From assembly GCA_027038275.1 (NCBI GenBank), contig JALVXC010000069.1:1-48169 (forward strand): a stretch of DNA of 48,169 nt. The letters run 5' to 3'. The notes under the pieces are model-generated. The model did not search any database, was not told the origin of the DNA, and worked only from the letters and a program-made list of their open reading frames with translations. The stretch comes from Campylobacteraceae bacterium. GTDB taxonomy: Bacteria > Campylobacterota > Campylobacteria > Campylobacterales > Sulfurovaceae. Each line of letters opens with the position of its first letter. The first letter of the stretch is position 1. Positions 24,002-32,415 of the stretch are shown here, piece after piece. The position numbers and the translations under genes are program-made.

Positions 24002-24367
24002 ATGAAAAACTTTTTTTATTTAGAAGGTGCATATTTAATACTTGGTGGAATCATTTTGCTTATAACACTTTTTGTAACTACAAGATCTTTTATGTCAAAA
24101 GGTGCAGTTAAACGAGGGGTATTTTGGGTAACTATAGTACTTGCCATTTTTATTGGGGCACACTACAAGATAACTACTGATAGAATGGTAGAGGTTAGAG
24201 ATGCTTTTGAAAATGGTAAAACTATTATTTGTGAAAATAGAATGCAACGAAAAGTAGCACAGAGTGTTAATATTCAAAAATCAAATGATTGGATTTTAGA
24301 AAATAATAACTTTGTCTCTCCTAACTATTCTAGACCTTTTTTTATCGCTAGATGTATTGTAAAATAA
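24002..24367 (+). CDS. Two-helix membrane protein, unknown, upstream of nor genes
   Basis: 121 aa with membrane segments at about 9-27 and 38-53, then a polar tail (54-121) that includes two cysteines (IICENRM and ARCIVK). The ribosome site TAGGAA lies 9 nt before the ATG. It is driven by the FNR-type operator at 23936 and lies just before the nor operon, which has its own operator. I recognise no family; association with NO reductase is from position and shared regulation. Confidence 0.65.
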   Translation: MKNFFYLEGAYLILGGIILLITLFVTTRSFMSKGAVKRGVFWVTIVLAIFIGAHYKITTDRMVEVRDAFENGKTIICENRMQRKVAQSVNIQKSNDWILENNNFVSPNYSRPFFIARCIVK

Positions 24368-24408
24368 TATTTTATTATTACTACTATTTATTATTTTTAT
24401 CTGTTTTC

Positions 24409-24450
24409 TTGATATATATCAATACTTAATGTGTAAAAAAGTGCCATAAT
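24409..24450 (+). promoter_or_regulatory. FNR/NNR-type operator and -10 of the nor operon
   Basis: Perfect palindrome TTGATATATATCAA (24409-24422), identical in all 14 bases to the one at 22693. CATAAT (24445-24450) begins 29.5 bp from the centre. Predicted start about 24457, leader about 53 nt before the gene at 24510. Confidence 0.7.
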
Positions 24451-24509
24451 TCTTTCATGCTCTAAGGTTTTGATCCTTTTAGTAAATAGATAGTTTTAGG
24501 AAGCCATAT

Positions 24510-24857
24510 ATGGAAAAATTGATAGTTCGTCCAGAAATAGCAATTGATAACTTTTTACCTATTTTTGTAGAGTCAACACTAGTACTTGTTTTTGGAGTAG
24601 CGTATGCGGCAGTCATAACACTTTCAAAAATGGGTTACTTTTCTAAAAAGTGGACTCCTATAGGCTATCTATTTTGGGCATTACAAACATACTTTCTTTA
24701 TGATTTTGCCACATTGATACAGAGTAACCACTTTACTATGAAAGTATTGATGGTAACTATGGTAGCTTATCTTTTTATACCTCACCTCTATTATATGTTA
24801 ATAACATCAGGAGAGGAAAGATATGAAAAGAGTGATAAAATCATAGAAAATACATAA
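24510..24857 (+). CDS. Three-helix membrane protein of the nor operon
   Basis: 115 aa, first gene after the nor promoter and 14 nt before norC. Membrane segments at about 13-38, 48-68 and 78-98, with a charged tail (SGEERYEKSDKIIENT). No heme or metal motif is visible. Its place suggests an assembly or accessory subunit of the NorCB complex, comparable in position to small Nor accessory proteins elsewhere, but I cannot assign it to a named family. The ribosome site is TAGGAAG. Confidence 0.7.
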   Translation: MEKLIVRPEIAIDNFLPIFVESTLVLVFGVAYAAVITLSKMGYFSKKWTPIGYLFWALQTYFLYDFATLIQSNHFTMKVLMVTMVAYLFIPHLYYMLITSGEERYEKSDKIIENT

Positions 24858-24871
24858 TAAAGGAAGAATAC

Positions 24872-25549
24872 ATGGCTAATGAAAATGTTTCGGTTTGGAC
24901 CAGCATACCATTTTGGCGACGTTCAGCGGCATGGGTAACAGGATTTGCAACTATTTTGCTTATCTGGCTTACTTTTGATACGATTGGACAGATTTCGATG
25001 GGAACTGATGCAGACCTAAAAAATGGGGTAACAAAAAGAGTACCTGCTCCAACAGTAATCAACTATAAGATTGGTTATGAGATGAGCAAAAAAAGAGGAC
25101 ATGAAGTACCAACTATTGGTGAAAAACAACCATTTTTTGGAAAAGAATGGAGTCCAAAAGAAGCTGCTAATTTATTGCACCTTGGTAAACTAACCTCTCA
25201 GGCTAAAAACTGTATGGATTGTCATACACTATTAGGAAATGGAGCATACTATGCACCAGACCTTACAAAAGCATGGTTAGACCCAGCATGGAATTCTATG
25301 ATACCGATGATTGGTGGTATGATTGGAAAAGAGTTAACAAGAGAAGAAGCAATGGCAGAGTTCTTACAACACCCTTCAAGATATCCTACTCATGCTAGAA
25401 AAATGCCAGACCTTGGTATTACAGCAAGGGAAGCAAAAGGGTTGGTAGCTTTCCTTAAACACATGAGTTCTATCGACACAAATGGTTTCCCAAGAAACTT
25501 CTCAAAAACAGTTGATCAATTCAAGGCAGGAGGCACAAATGCTCACTAG
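24872..25549 (+). CDS. norC: Nitric oxide reductase subunit C (membrane-bound cytochrome c)
   Basis: 225 aa. One N-terminal membrane anchor (about 18-36) and a periplasmic cytochrome c domain with C114-MD-C117-H118, followed by TLLGNGAYYAPDLTKAW, the NorC family pattern. The distal heme ligand is probably the methionine in HARKMPDLGI near 182. NorC receives electrons from soluble cytochromes and passes them to NorB. It is longer than the usual 150 aa because of an extended region between anchor and heme (about 45-100). The stop lies 11 nt inside norB. Confidence 0.92.
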   Translation: MANENVSVWTSIPFWRRSAAWVTGFATILLIWLTFDTIGQISMGTDADLKNGVTKRVPAPTVINYKIGYEMSKKRGHEVPTIGEKQPFFGKEWSPKEAANLLHLGKLTSQAKNCMDCHTLLGNGAYYAPDLTKAWLDPAWNSMIPMIGGMIGKELTREEAMAEFLQHPSRYPTHARKMPDLGITAREAKGLVAFLKHMSSIDTNGFPRNFSKTVDQFKAGGTNAH

Positions 25550-26981
25550 TATTAAAACAAATTCATTTGAAGGCAATAAAGGTAAAGAGCTTGGAATGAT
25601 GTACTTTAGAGTAGCTATTATACTCTTTGGAGCTCAACTTCTTATGGGACTTATTGCTGCTATACAATTTATAGTTCCAGGATTCCTCTTTGAAACATTT
25701 GACTTTAGTGTTGCAAGAATGGTACATATTAATGCCTTAGTAGTTTGGATGCTCTATGCTATGATTGGTTCAGTTTACTTTATGCTTACAGATGAGACAG
25801 AACATGAAGGTGTTGCTATTGGTCTTGGAAAACTAGCATTTTGGGTACTTACAGCTGCTGTAACTGTTGTTGTTCTTGTATTTATATTTGTTCAAGTAGG
25901 TTCAGGTACAGAGGCTAGTATTTGGTTCATTAATGAAGGTAGAGAGTATCTTGAAGCACCTAGATGGGCAGATATTGGCATTGTTGTAGTAGTACTTATT
26001 TTCTACTTTAATGTATTTGCTACCTACATGAAAGGTAAAAAAACAGGTATTATGACTGTTATGGTTGCTAACCTTATGGCACTAGCAGGTCTCTACTTGG
26101 CAGGTATGTTCTTTACAGACAATATCTCTATGGACCAATACTGGTGGTGGTGGGTAATCCACTTATGGGTTGAAGCAACTTGGGAAGTATTTGTAGGTAC
26201 ATTGGCTGCTTATGCACTTATTAAAATTATTGGTGCAAAAAGAGAAGTAGTTGAGATGTGGCTATGGATTGAAGTGCTTATGCTCTTTGGTTCTGGTATA
26301 CTTGGTTTGGGTCACCACTACTTCTGGATTGGTACACCTGAATACTGGTGGGAAATTGGAGCATTATTCTCAGCACTAGAGCCAGTTCCACTTATTGCGA
26401 TGTTTGTTCATGTACTCTATGATTGGGGTAAAGAGCAAGGTATTGCAAAAGCACAAGGTCAAACAGGAACAGTTGCAAACAATACACCCGCTCTATCTTG
26501 GATTGTTACCAATGCATTTGGAAACTTCTTAGGTGCAGGTATTTGGGGATTCTTCCATACATTACCTCAAGTAAACATCTATACACACGGTTCACAGTTT
26601 ACAGCTGCTCATGGTCACTTAGCATTCTTTGGAGCTTATGCAACTATTCTAATTGGAATGTTCTATATGGGTGTTCAATATGCTTATGGTGTAGAGAGAC
26701 TAAAGTCTACATTTAAATCTAAAATGGCAATCTTCCTAATAACATTTGGTGTAGTAGGAATGACTGTTGCCTTAACAATAGCAGGATATGAACAAGTACT
26801 TGTAGAACGTGCAGAGCTTGGTGCTGGTTGGAATGCATTCTTTGTAGCTCAAAACTTACCTTGGTATGTCCAAGCACAACTATGGAGAGCAATTATGGGT
26901 GTAGTTACATTTGCAGGGTTTGTCTTCCTTGTGTTGGATTTACTAACCATTGGTAAAGAAGCAAAAGAGGCACAAGCATAA
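25539..26981 (+). CDS. norB: Nitric oxide reductase subunit B (cNOR catalytic subunit)
   Basis: 480 aa, twelve membrane segments. The ATG at 25539 is chosen because GGAGG lies just upstream and the norC overlap is then 11 nt; an ATG at 25482 has no such site. Ligands as in cNOR: low-spin heme His in MVHINALVVW, non-heme iron His and Glu in VIHLWVEATWE, two His in GLGHHYFWIG, and the heme b3 and b His pair in AAHGHLAFFG. It reduces 2 NO to N2O at the inner membrane without proton pumping. The complete set of ligands separates it from the second, atypical heme-copper pair at 35-37 kb. Confidence 0.95.
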   Translation: MLTSIKTNSFEGNKGKELGMMYFRVAIILFGAQLLMGLIAAIQFIVPGFLFETFDFSVARMVHINALVVWMLYAMIGSVYFMLTDETEHEGVAIGLGKLAFWVLTAAVTVVVLVFIFVQVGSGTEASIWFINEGREYLEAPRWADIGIVVVVLIFYFNVFATYMKGKKTGIMTVMVANLMALAGLYLAGMFFTDNISMDQYWWWWVIHLWVEATWEVFVGTLAAYALIKIIGAKREVVEMWLWIEVLMLFGSGILGLGHHYFWIGTPEYWWEIGALFSALEPVPLIAMFVHVLYDWGKEQGIAKAQGQTGTVANNTPALSWIVTNAFGNFLGAGIWGFFHTLPQVNIYTHGSQFTAAHGHLAFFGAYATILIGMFYMGVQYAYGVERLKSTFKSKMAIFLITFGVVGMTVALTIAGYEQVLVERAELGAGWNAFFVAQNLPWYVQAQLWRAIMGVVTFAGFVFLVLDLLTIGKEAKEAQA

Positions 26982-26995
26982 TATTTGCCTTGTAG

Positions 26996-27017
26996 GGGTA
27001 GACCAATGTGTCTACCC
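26996..27017. repeat. REP-like hairpin between norB and the 49-aa gene
   Basis: GGGTAGAC (26996-27003) pairs with GTCTACCC (27010-27017) around CAATGT. The TGTAGGGGTAGACC form resembles the widespread TGTAGGGGC... palindromes found as dispersed repeats in many bacteria. Its position could also attenuate transcription or protect the norB mRNA end. Confidence 0.45.
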
Positions 27018-27044
27018 GAAACATAATTATAAAGGAGAAAAAAA

Positions 27045-27194
27045 ATGATTGAACCATTTACAGATGTTGTACCAAGTTTTTTTGGTATGCTAAATCAAGG
27101 ACCTTTGACACTAACTATCTTTTTACATACGATAATTATTTTACCTATGTTTTGGATATATAAGCAAGAGAAGGAAAAACTTAATAAAAAATAA
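27045..27194 (+). CDS. 49-aa single-span membrane protein at the end of the nor operon
   Basis: AAAGGAG lies upstream of an ATG that opens a 49-codon frame ending at TAA 27192-27194. The protein begins MIEPFTDVVPSFFGMLNQGP, has one membrane helix (about 21-39, LTLTIFLHTIIILPMFWIY) and a lysine-rich end. Size and shape recall small subunits of heme-copper oxidases (CcoQ-like), so it may stabilise NorCB. The ribosome site and codon pattern support a real gene; the function is inferred from position. Confidence 0.65.
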   Translation: MIEPFTDVVPSFFGMLNQGPLTLTIFLHTIIILPMFWIYKQEKEKLNKK

Positions 27195-27343
27195 AAATTA
27201 TCACTTTAAATGATGATAATCATATATTTTACTTAAGTAAATAGATGTTACACTTATAAGCAATTTTTAAAAATTGATAAAGTGAAAAGATTAGAGATGA
27301 GGACTTTGCAGAGTCCTCAAAAATGTGTATAAGAGGAGAAAAA
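27195..27343 (+). promoter_or_regulatory. Leader region of nirS: palindromes and a hairpin
   Basis: Three items: a weak FNR-like site ATGATGATAATCAT (27210-27223, 8 of 10 bases) without a good -10 in register; a perfect palindrome TTTACTTAAGTAAA (27228-27241); and a hairpin GAGGACT/AGTCCTC (27299-27305 with 27312-27318) just before the ribosome site AGGAGA. The promoter is not clear, and nirS could also be read from the nor promoter. Confidence 0.35.
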
Positions 27344-29086
27344 ATGAAGTTAAATAAACTATTAAGTTTAGCGGCAGCAACAAGTTTAGTTACAACTATG
27401 GCAATAGCAGGAACATCAAGCATGGACTTTGCAAAAATTTATGAAAAAGAGTGTCAAGGGTGTCATGGTCCAATTCACCAAGGTGGTGTTGGTAGTGACC
27501 TTAGACCTAAAGCACTTAAAAAGAAAAACAGAGAGATGTTAGCTGAAACTATTTTAAATGGTAGAGAAAATACAGCTATGCCTTCATGGAGTTCAAAGTT
27601 TTCTAAAGATGATGCAACAGGCATGATTGACTGGCTAATGGACTGGAAAAATACAGTTGAATTAAAATTAGACTTAGATAAAGTTAAAAAAACATATACA
27701 AAGTTAGCAGATGTTGATGCTTTAGCTAAAAAATATCCTGTTGGTAAAGATGGTAGCTTAAAGTATAAAGGTGCAGAGGTTAAAAATGTTAAAGATATTA
27801 CATTTGCAACAGAAAGAGATGCCTCTTTAGTTGACTTTATTGACTCAACTACAGGAAAAGTTCTTAGCCGTCATAAAGCTGGATTTGCTGTACACGTTAC
27901 AGTAACAAACAAAGCAAATCCTAGATATGCTTACTCTATTAGCCGTTCAGGAAGATTAACAATGTTTGATATAGGGGCTCCTGGACAACCAGCTGTTGCT
28001 TCTGTACAAGTGGGTCAAGAGTCTCGTGGTCTAGCTGTATCTCCAGATGGAAAATATGTAATGGCAGGAAACTACAACCCAGGTGGTGCAGTACTTTGTG
28101 ATGCTCACACTTTAGAACCACTAAAAGCTTATGATACTAGTCGTGTAATCAATACTGAAGGACAAATTGAGCCTAGCCGTGTAGCTTATATTGCAGATAC
28201 TCCTTATGGACCTTATTTCTCATTTGCACTTAAAGATGCAGGTCATGTATATGTTGTAGACTACTCTAAACCAAACTTCCCTATTGTTGGTGATATTCCA
28301 AATATTGGTAAAGTACTACATGATGCATTCTTAAATGAAAATAAGGGTGAAGATTATGGTCGATATGTACAAGTAGCTTCTCAAGGAAGTGACTTAATGG
28401 GTATTGTTGACCTAAAAACTAAAAAATTAGCTGCAAAAGTTATGACTGGTAAAAAATCTAAACCACACCCAGGTCAAGGTTCTTCTTGGTTCAACAAAAA
28501 AATGGGTAAACAACTAAATGCAACACAAAGTATGAACTTTGGTCAAGTTGTTATTTGGGACTCTCCAAGCTGGAAAGTTGTTAAAAAAGTCAAAACTGCT
28601 GGTGGTGGTTTATTTGTAGGAACAGGAGAAGACACTCCTTGGATTTGGTCTGACTGTGTACTTGGTAAACCTGCTAACTACAACAAAGTTTACTTAATTA
28701 ACAAAGAGACTTTAGAGACAGATAGAATTATTGAAGTTGGTAAGAAAAAAGGAAGACTTATTGACGCTAAAACTAAAAAAGTTCTTCAAGAGTGGGATGC
28801 AACTCAGCATGAAAAAGTACCTGTAAATGAAAAAGCATTTGGTAAAGAGAAAATTATGCCAATGCCAGACCATATAGGTAAAGCTGTAAAAAATCCTGTT
28901 CAACCAAGACTACTTCATGCAGAACCTGCTAACCATGGTAAATGGACTATGATTTCAGAGTGGACTACAGGTAGAATTGGTATCTATGAGTCTGAAACTG
29001 GTAAGTTTATTAAATATATTGAAAACTTAACTACACCTACATTTACATACTCAGTTGAACACAGACAACACGTTCCTGGTGCGTAA
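27344..29086 (+). CDS. nirS: Cytochrome cd1 nitrite reductase (NO-forming)
   Basis: 580 aa from the ATG at 27344, chosen for its AGGAG site and the signal peptide that follows (MKLNKLLSLAAATSLVTTMAIA). The N-terminal cytochrome c domain has C37-QG-C40-H41. The eight-bladed heme d1 propeller contains the proximal heme d1 ligand H184 (GFAVHV) and the two distal catalytic histidines H326 (KVLHDAF) and H375 (KPHPGQG), matching H182, H327 and H369 of the Pseudomonas enzyme. After H375 the sequence diverges from the classical enzyme (FNKKMGKQLNATQSMNFG), and an insertion-like lysine-rich segment lies near 470-520. It reduces nitrite to NO in the periplasm. NirF and heme d1 genes are adjacent. Confidence 0.9.
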   Translation: MKLNKLLSLAAATSLVTTMAIAGTSSMDFAKIYEKECQGCHGPIHQGGVGSDLRPKALKKKNREMLAETILNGRENTAMPSWSSKFSKDDATGMIDWLMDWKNTVELKLDLDKVKKTYTKLADVDALAKKYPVGKDGSLKYKGAEVKNVKDITFATERDASLVDFIDSTTGKVLSRHKAGFAVHVTVTNKANPRYAYSISRSGRLTMFDIGAPGQPAVASVQVGQESRGLAVSPDGKYVMAGNYNPGGAVLCDAHTLEPLKAYDTSRVINTEGQIEPSRVAYIADTPYGPYFSFALKDAGHVYVVDYSKPNFPIVGDIPNIGKVLHDAFLNENKGEDYGRYVQVASQGSDLMGIVDLKTKKLAAKVMTGKKSKPHPGQGSSWFNKKMGKQLNATQSMNFGQVVIWDSPSWKVVKKVKTAGGGLFVGTGEDTPWIWSDCVLGKPANYNKVYLINKETLETDRIIEVGKKKGRLIDAKTKKVLQEWDATQHEKVPVNEKAFGKEKIMPMPDHIGKAVKNPVQPRLLHAEPANHGKWTMISEWTTGRIGIYESETGKFIKYIENLTTPTFTYSVEHRQHVPGA

Positions 29087-29096
29087 TTGAATTTTT

Positions 29097-29125
29097 ATAC
29101 CTCCCTCTTATTTGGAGGAGGTATA
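29097..29125 (+). terminator. Hairpin after nirS
   Basis: TATACCTCC (29097-29105) pairs with GGAGGTATA (29117-29125), 9 bp with an 11-nt loop. No T run follows, so it may stabilise the nirS mRNA end or only attenuate read-through to the pentaheme gene at 29193. Confidence 0.45.
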
Positions 29126-29192
29126 ACTATTAGTAGAATCTATCTTAAAAAAATAGATTGTTCTAATTGTTATAAACTTTCAGGAGTATATT

Positions 29193-30308
29193 ATGAAACA
29201 ATTTCTCTTTCTTATCTTACTTTTTTCATCACTTATTTATGCTAAATCTAAATATTTAGACAATCACTCCTGCAAAGAATGCCATGAAAAAATATATGAA
29301 GAGTATCAAACATCAGCACACTCAAAAGGGTATTTTAATGATGAGCTTCATAGAAAAGTAGCCAACAAAGCAAATCCTAAGAAATATGAATGTGCTACTT
29401 GTCACATGCCAATGGCAAATAATTTAAAAGATTTAATTGAAGGTAAAGCTAGACCAGATAAAAATAACAAAACCCATACAGATGCAATATCTTGTTACTT
29501 TTGTCATACTATTGCCTATGTTAAAAAGGCTCATAAATATAACATTAATGTAAAAGCACGACAAGCCCAAAATTATAAACCTACCCTCTATGGACGATTG
29601 CTTAAGCCTGACGATAGCGACAAGCACTCATCTAGTAAAAATCCAATTTATGGTCAAAAGGTTTGTATGGGTTGTCACTCACATAAACTCAATGACAACA
29701 ATGTAACTATTTTTAGAGCCATGAGCGATAAACAAAATAGCATTAAGTGTATAGAGTGCCATATGCCAGAGGTTGAGGGTGGAGCAGAAAAGATGGATAA
29801 ATGCTCTCGTGGACAACATGCTAGTCATAAGTTTTTAGGTATACATGACAAAGAGTTTAGAAAAAAGGGAGTAGATATTAATGCTACTATTAATGACAAA
29901 GAGTTAAAAATAACTTTAACAAATAAGATGGCTCACCCTTTGATTATACAACCTGCAAGAGCAAAATTCTTAAAGATAGAGGTAAAAAGAGATAGTAAAA
30001 CTATTTGGCAAAATTATAAAAAGAATCCAAGTGAAGATAAAAAAGCCTATTTTGCATATAGTTTTAAAAGAGATGGTAAAAAGGTCATAGTACCTGCTAC
30101 AGCAACAGAGGGTAGTGCCAATAACCTAGATACAAAAGAGAGTAAAACTTTAACTTATACTATACCTAATTTAAAAAAAGGGGATAAAATAGTAATCTCT
30201 TTTTATGTTCAATTAGCAAAAAGTGATTGTACAAAAGCAATAGAGTTAGAAGAGAAAAGTTTACTAAAACCAATACTAATAAAGAGTATAATACTATCTA
30301 AATTATAA
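29193..30308 (+). CDS. Pentaheme c-type cytochrome, periplasmic (nir-linked)
   Basis: 371 aa with a signal peptide (about 1-17) and five CxxCH motifs: CKECH, CATCH, CYFCH, CMGCH and CIECH, all in the first 210 residues. Several more histidines (SAHSKG, HSHK, HASH) could be distal ligands. The C-terminal third has no heme and looks beta-rich (LKITLTNKMAHPLIIQPARA). It belongs to the cytochrome c554-like multiheme group by heme spacing; the electron partner is unknown. A paralogue with the same architecture lies at 37529. It sits between nirS and nirF, so electron delivery in nitrite or NO reduction is plausible. Confidence 0.85.
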   Translation: MKQFLFLILLFSSLIYAKSKYLDNHSCKECHEKIYEEYQTSAHSKGYFNDELHRKVANKANPKKYECATCHMPMANNLKDLIEGKARPDKNNKTHTDAISCYFCHTIAYVKKAHKYNINVKARQAQNYKPTLYGRLLKPDDSDKHSSSKNPIYGQKVCMGCHSHKLNDNNVTIFRAMSDKQNSIKCIECHMPEVEGGAEKMDKCSRGQHASHKFLGIHDKEFRKKGVDINATINDKELKITLTNKMAHPLIIQPARAKFLKIEVKRDSKTIWQNYKKNPSEDKKAYFAYSFKRDGKKVIVPATATEGSANNLDTKESKTLTYTIPNLKKGDKIVISFYVQLAKSDCTKAIELEEKSLLKPILIKSIILSKL

Positions 30309-30319
30309 AAAGGATAAAT

Positions 30320-31417
30320 ATGAAATTTCTATTAGCAGTGCTATTTATAGCTTCACTTTTTACAACTACTCTTAGTGCAAAAGAGAAGTATTTTGTAGTT
30401 GAAAGAGAGTCAGAGTCAGTAGCCATTATAGAAGATGGCTTAGCCAAAAGACACATGAAAAACATGCACAATATGAACCATGGTGTTATAAAGTTTGATG
30501 GTGACGATGGTTACCTAATTAGTCGTGATGGATATGTAGTAAAATTTGACCCTAAAACAGAGAAGAAATTAGCAGAGTATAAAACAAGTAAGTCTGCTAT
30601 TGGCTTTGTTATTGGCAAAAACTATGTAGCTGTTGCAAACTACGATGACAAGAGTGTAGATATTTTAACAAGAGAGCTAAAGCCTCTTCAAAAGATAAAA
30701 ACAGGCTCTAAAAATGTAGGTATTAAAATCTATAATGACAAACTTATCTTTGCACAGATGGATAACGATAAAGTTAGTATCTATAAAGATGAAAATGATG
30801 GCAAATCAACACCTAAATTTAAACTAGAAAAAGAGTTTGATGTTGGAAAAATGCCATTTGATGCCATGATACAAGGCAATACATATATTGTTGGCTTCTT
30901 TTTAACCAAAGGTTTTGGAGTTATTGACCTAGATAAGATGAGCTATAAACTTATTTCCGTAACAGGAGATGGTAATAAACCTGTACTTAAAATACCACAT
31001 TTTGGATTTTGGTCACTAAGCCATGACAAAACATTTATACCTGCTGTTGGAAATAATGAAGTTATGGTCTACGATAAAAAATTTAACTTCTTAAAAAATA
31101 TAAAAGTACAAGGTCTACCTGTATTTACCTCTTTAAGTCCAGACCAAAAATATATAGCTGTTACATTTAGTGGTAAAGATTTTCCTTATATTCAAATAAT
31201 AGATACAAAAACTCTAAAAGTTATTAAAACATTTAAATTTAAAGCTAAAGTTCTGCATGTTAGATGGTCAAATGAAGAGTCTGCTCTTTATGTGTCAGTT
31301 AATGGAGCAGATGAAATTGATGTCATAGATACAAAAAAGTGGTTTGTAGAGCGTGAGATATATCAAGTAGAACGTCCTTCAGGGATTTTTCTTTACCAAA
31401 TGCCAAATAAGAAGTAA
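30320..31417 (+). CDS. nirF: Heme d1 biosynthesis protein NirF
   Basis: 365 aa with a signal peptide (about 1-20, ending TLSA) and a heme d1-type beta-propeller. The conserved histidine region is MNHGVIKFDGDDGYLISRDGYVVKFD, comparable to the NirF segment with H41. No CxxCH motif, so it is not NirN or NirS. Propeller repeats are seen as KNYVAVANYDDKSVDIL, QKYIAVTFSGKD and SALYVSVNGADEIDVID. NirF is needed for a late step of heme d1 synthesis in the periplasm. It is 11 nt after the pentaheme gene and is followed 5 nt later by the thioredoxin-like gene. Confidence 0.85.
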   Translation: MKFLLAVLFIASLFTTTLSAKEKYFVVERESESVAIIEDGLAKRHMKNMHNMNHGVIKFDGDDGYLISRDGYVVKFDPKTEKKLAEYKTSKSAIGFVIGKNYVAVANYDDKSVDILTRELKPLQKIKTGSKNVGIKIYNDKLIFAQMDNDKVSIYKDENDGKSTPKFKLEKEFDVGKMPFDAMIQGNTYIVGFFLTKGFGVIDLDKMSYKLISVTGDGNKPVLKIPHFGFWSLSHDKTFIPAVGNNEVMVYDKKFNFLKNIKVQGLPVFTSLSPDQKYIAVTFSGKDFPYIQIIDTKTLKVIKTFKFKAKVLHVRWSNEESALYVSVNGADEIDVIDTKKWFVEREIYQVERPSGIFLYQMPNKK

Positions 31418-31422
31418 ATGCT

Positions 31423-31815
31423 ATGAAACAGTTAAAATACCTTTTGATATTTTGGCTGTTACCTATCTCTCTTCTAGCCAACTATATACATTGGCTAGGA
31501 GACTACAACACTGCTTTAGAGTTAGCTAAAAAAGAGCATAAGCCTCTTTTGGTTTTAGTTGTTAAAAAAGATGACAATAGTTCATCTAAAATTATTGCAA
31601 ACTCTTTTATGAATCAGCCATATATTGATGATGTTAACAAAAAGAGAGTTTCTGTCATAGTCACCTATGAAGGTAAATCTTCCTACCCTATTGAGATGTA
31701 CTATACAATAGTTTTTCCTACTCTCTTTTTAGTAGATACCAAAACAGAGACATTTATAAAAGAGCCATTGTATGGTGAGCAGATAACTCCAAAAGCCCTA
31801 CTTGAGTACTTTTAA
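31423..31815 (+). CDS. Thioredoxin-like protein lacking CXXC
   Basis: 130 aa with a signal peptide (MKQLKYLLIFWLLPISLLA) and a thioredoxin-like fold: WLGDYNTALELAKKEHKPLLVLVVKKDD, FMNQPYIDDVNKKRVSVIVTYEG and the cis-proline strand VFPTLFLVD. At the usual redox position the sequence is DDNSSSKII, with no cysteine at all in the mature protein, so it cannot act as a disulfide exchanger. It might be a chaperone for the nir system or bind another partner. It is last in the nirS-nirF run and overlaps the convergent Uma2-like gene by 4 nt. Confidence 0.7.
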   Translation: MKQLKYLLIFWLLPISLLANYIHWLGDYNTALELAKKEHKPLLVLVVKKDDNSSSKIIANSFMNQPYIDDVNKKRVSVIVTYEGKSSYPIEMYYTIVFPTLFLVDTKTETFIKEPLYGEQITPKALLEYF

Positions 31816-32351
31816 TGTCTAACTCTCCAAATTTTAGAAAAATCAAAATCTATATTGCACTCTTTCATATCAAAATTATAAACCTCATCTGAAAAATCAT
31901 CTACTTTTATATATCGTCCCTCTTTTAGTCTATATACTTTAGCAATCTTTTTTTTAGGATAGACAATAGTATAGTAAGCAACCCCCTCATTTTGATAAAG
32001 TTCAAACTTCAGTGTCTCATCTCGTTTTACAGTTGAGGGAGAGGCAATCTCAAAAATAAGTTCAGGTTTTTTGGTAAGTTTTTCATCAGGTTCATAGCAA
32101 ATAACAAGTGTATCTGGCTTAACAACAGTATCACTTGATATTTCCCAATCTATCTCAAAAAGAGCTTGACACTTTTGACAGTTATCAAGTTTTTCACTTA
32201 ATTGTCTTGCTATTTTCATATTTACATTTTGATGTGTAACCATAGGAGATGGAGCCATAGCATAAGGGAAGCCATAAATCAGTTCCCACTCTCCTTCCCA
32301 ATGTTGATAATCTTCAACGGTATAGTAATCTGCATATTTTTGTACTAACAT
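31812..32351 (-). CDS. Uma2 family (DUF820) putative PD-(D/E)XK nuclease
   Basis: 179 aa with the family order EDYQHWEGEWELIYGFPYAM, then VVKPDTLVICYE (catalytic Asp), then PELIFEIASPSTVKRDETLKFELY (E-x-xSPS and lysine). Uma2 proteins belong to the PD-(D/E)XK nuclease superfamily; their biological job is not established, though they are abundant in some bacteria and often sit alone, as here. It faces the nir genes tail to tail with a 4-nt overlap. It may be an acquired gene, but base composition matches the neighbours. Confidence 0.85.
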   Translation of the reverse strand: MLVQKYADYYTVEDYQHWEGEWELIYGFPYAMAPSPMVTHQNVNMKIARQLSEKLDNCQKCQALFEIDWEISSDTVVKPDTLVICYEPDEKLTKKPELIFEIASPSTVKRDETLKFELYQNEGVAYYTIVYPKKKIAKVYRLKEGRYIKVDDFSDEVYNFDMKECNIDFDFSKIWRVRH

Positions 32352-32415
32352 AGATTATCCTTTTTTATATATTATAACTACCAAACCCTAAATTCTCTCT
32401 TCTTTATAGTTGTCA

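Noticed and set aside
25482-25538. Upstream ATG extending norB into norC
   Set aside because: The 19 extra residues are another frame of norC; the ATG at 25539 has GGAGG directly before it.
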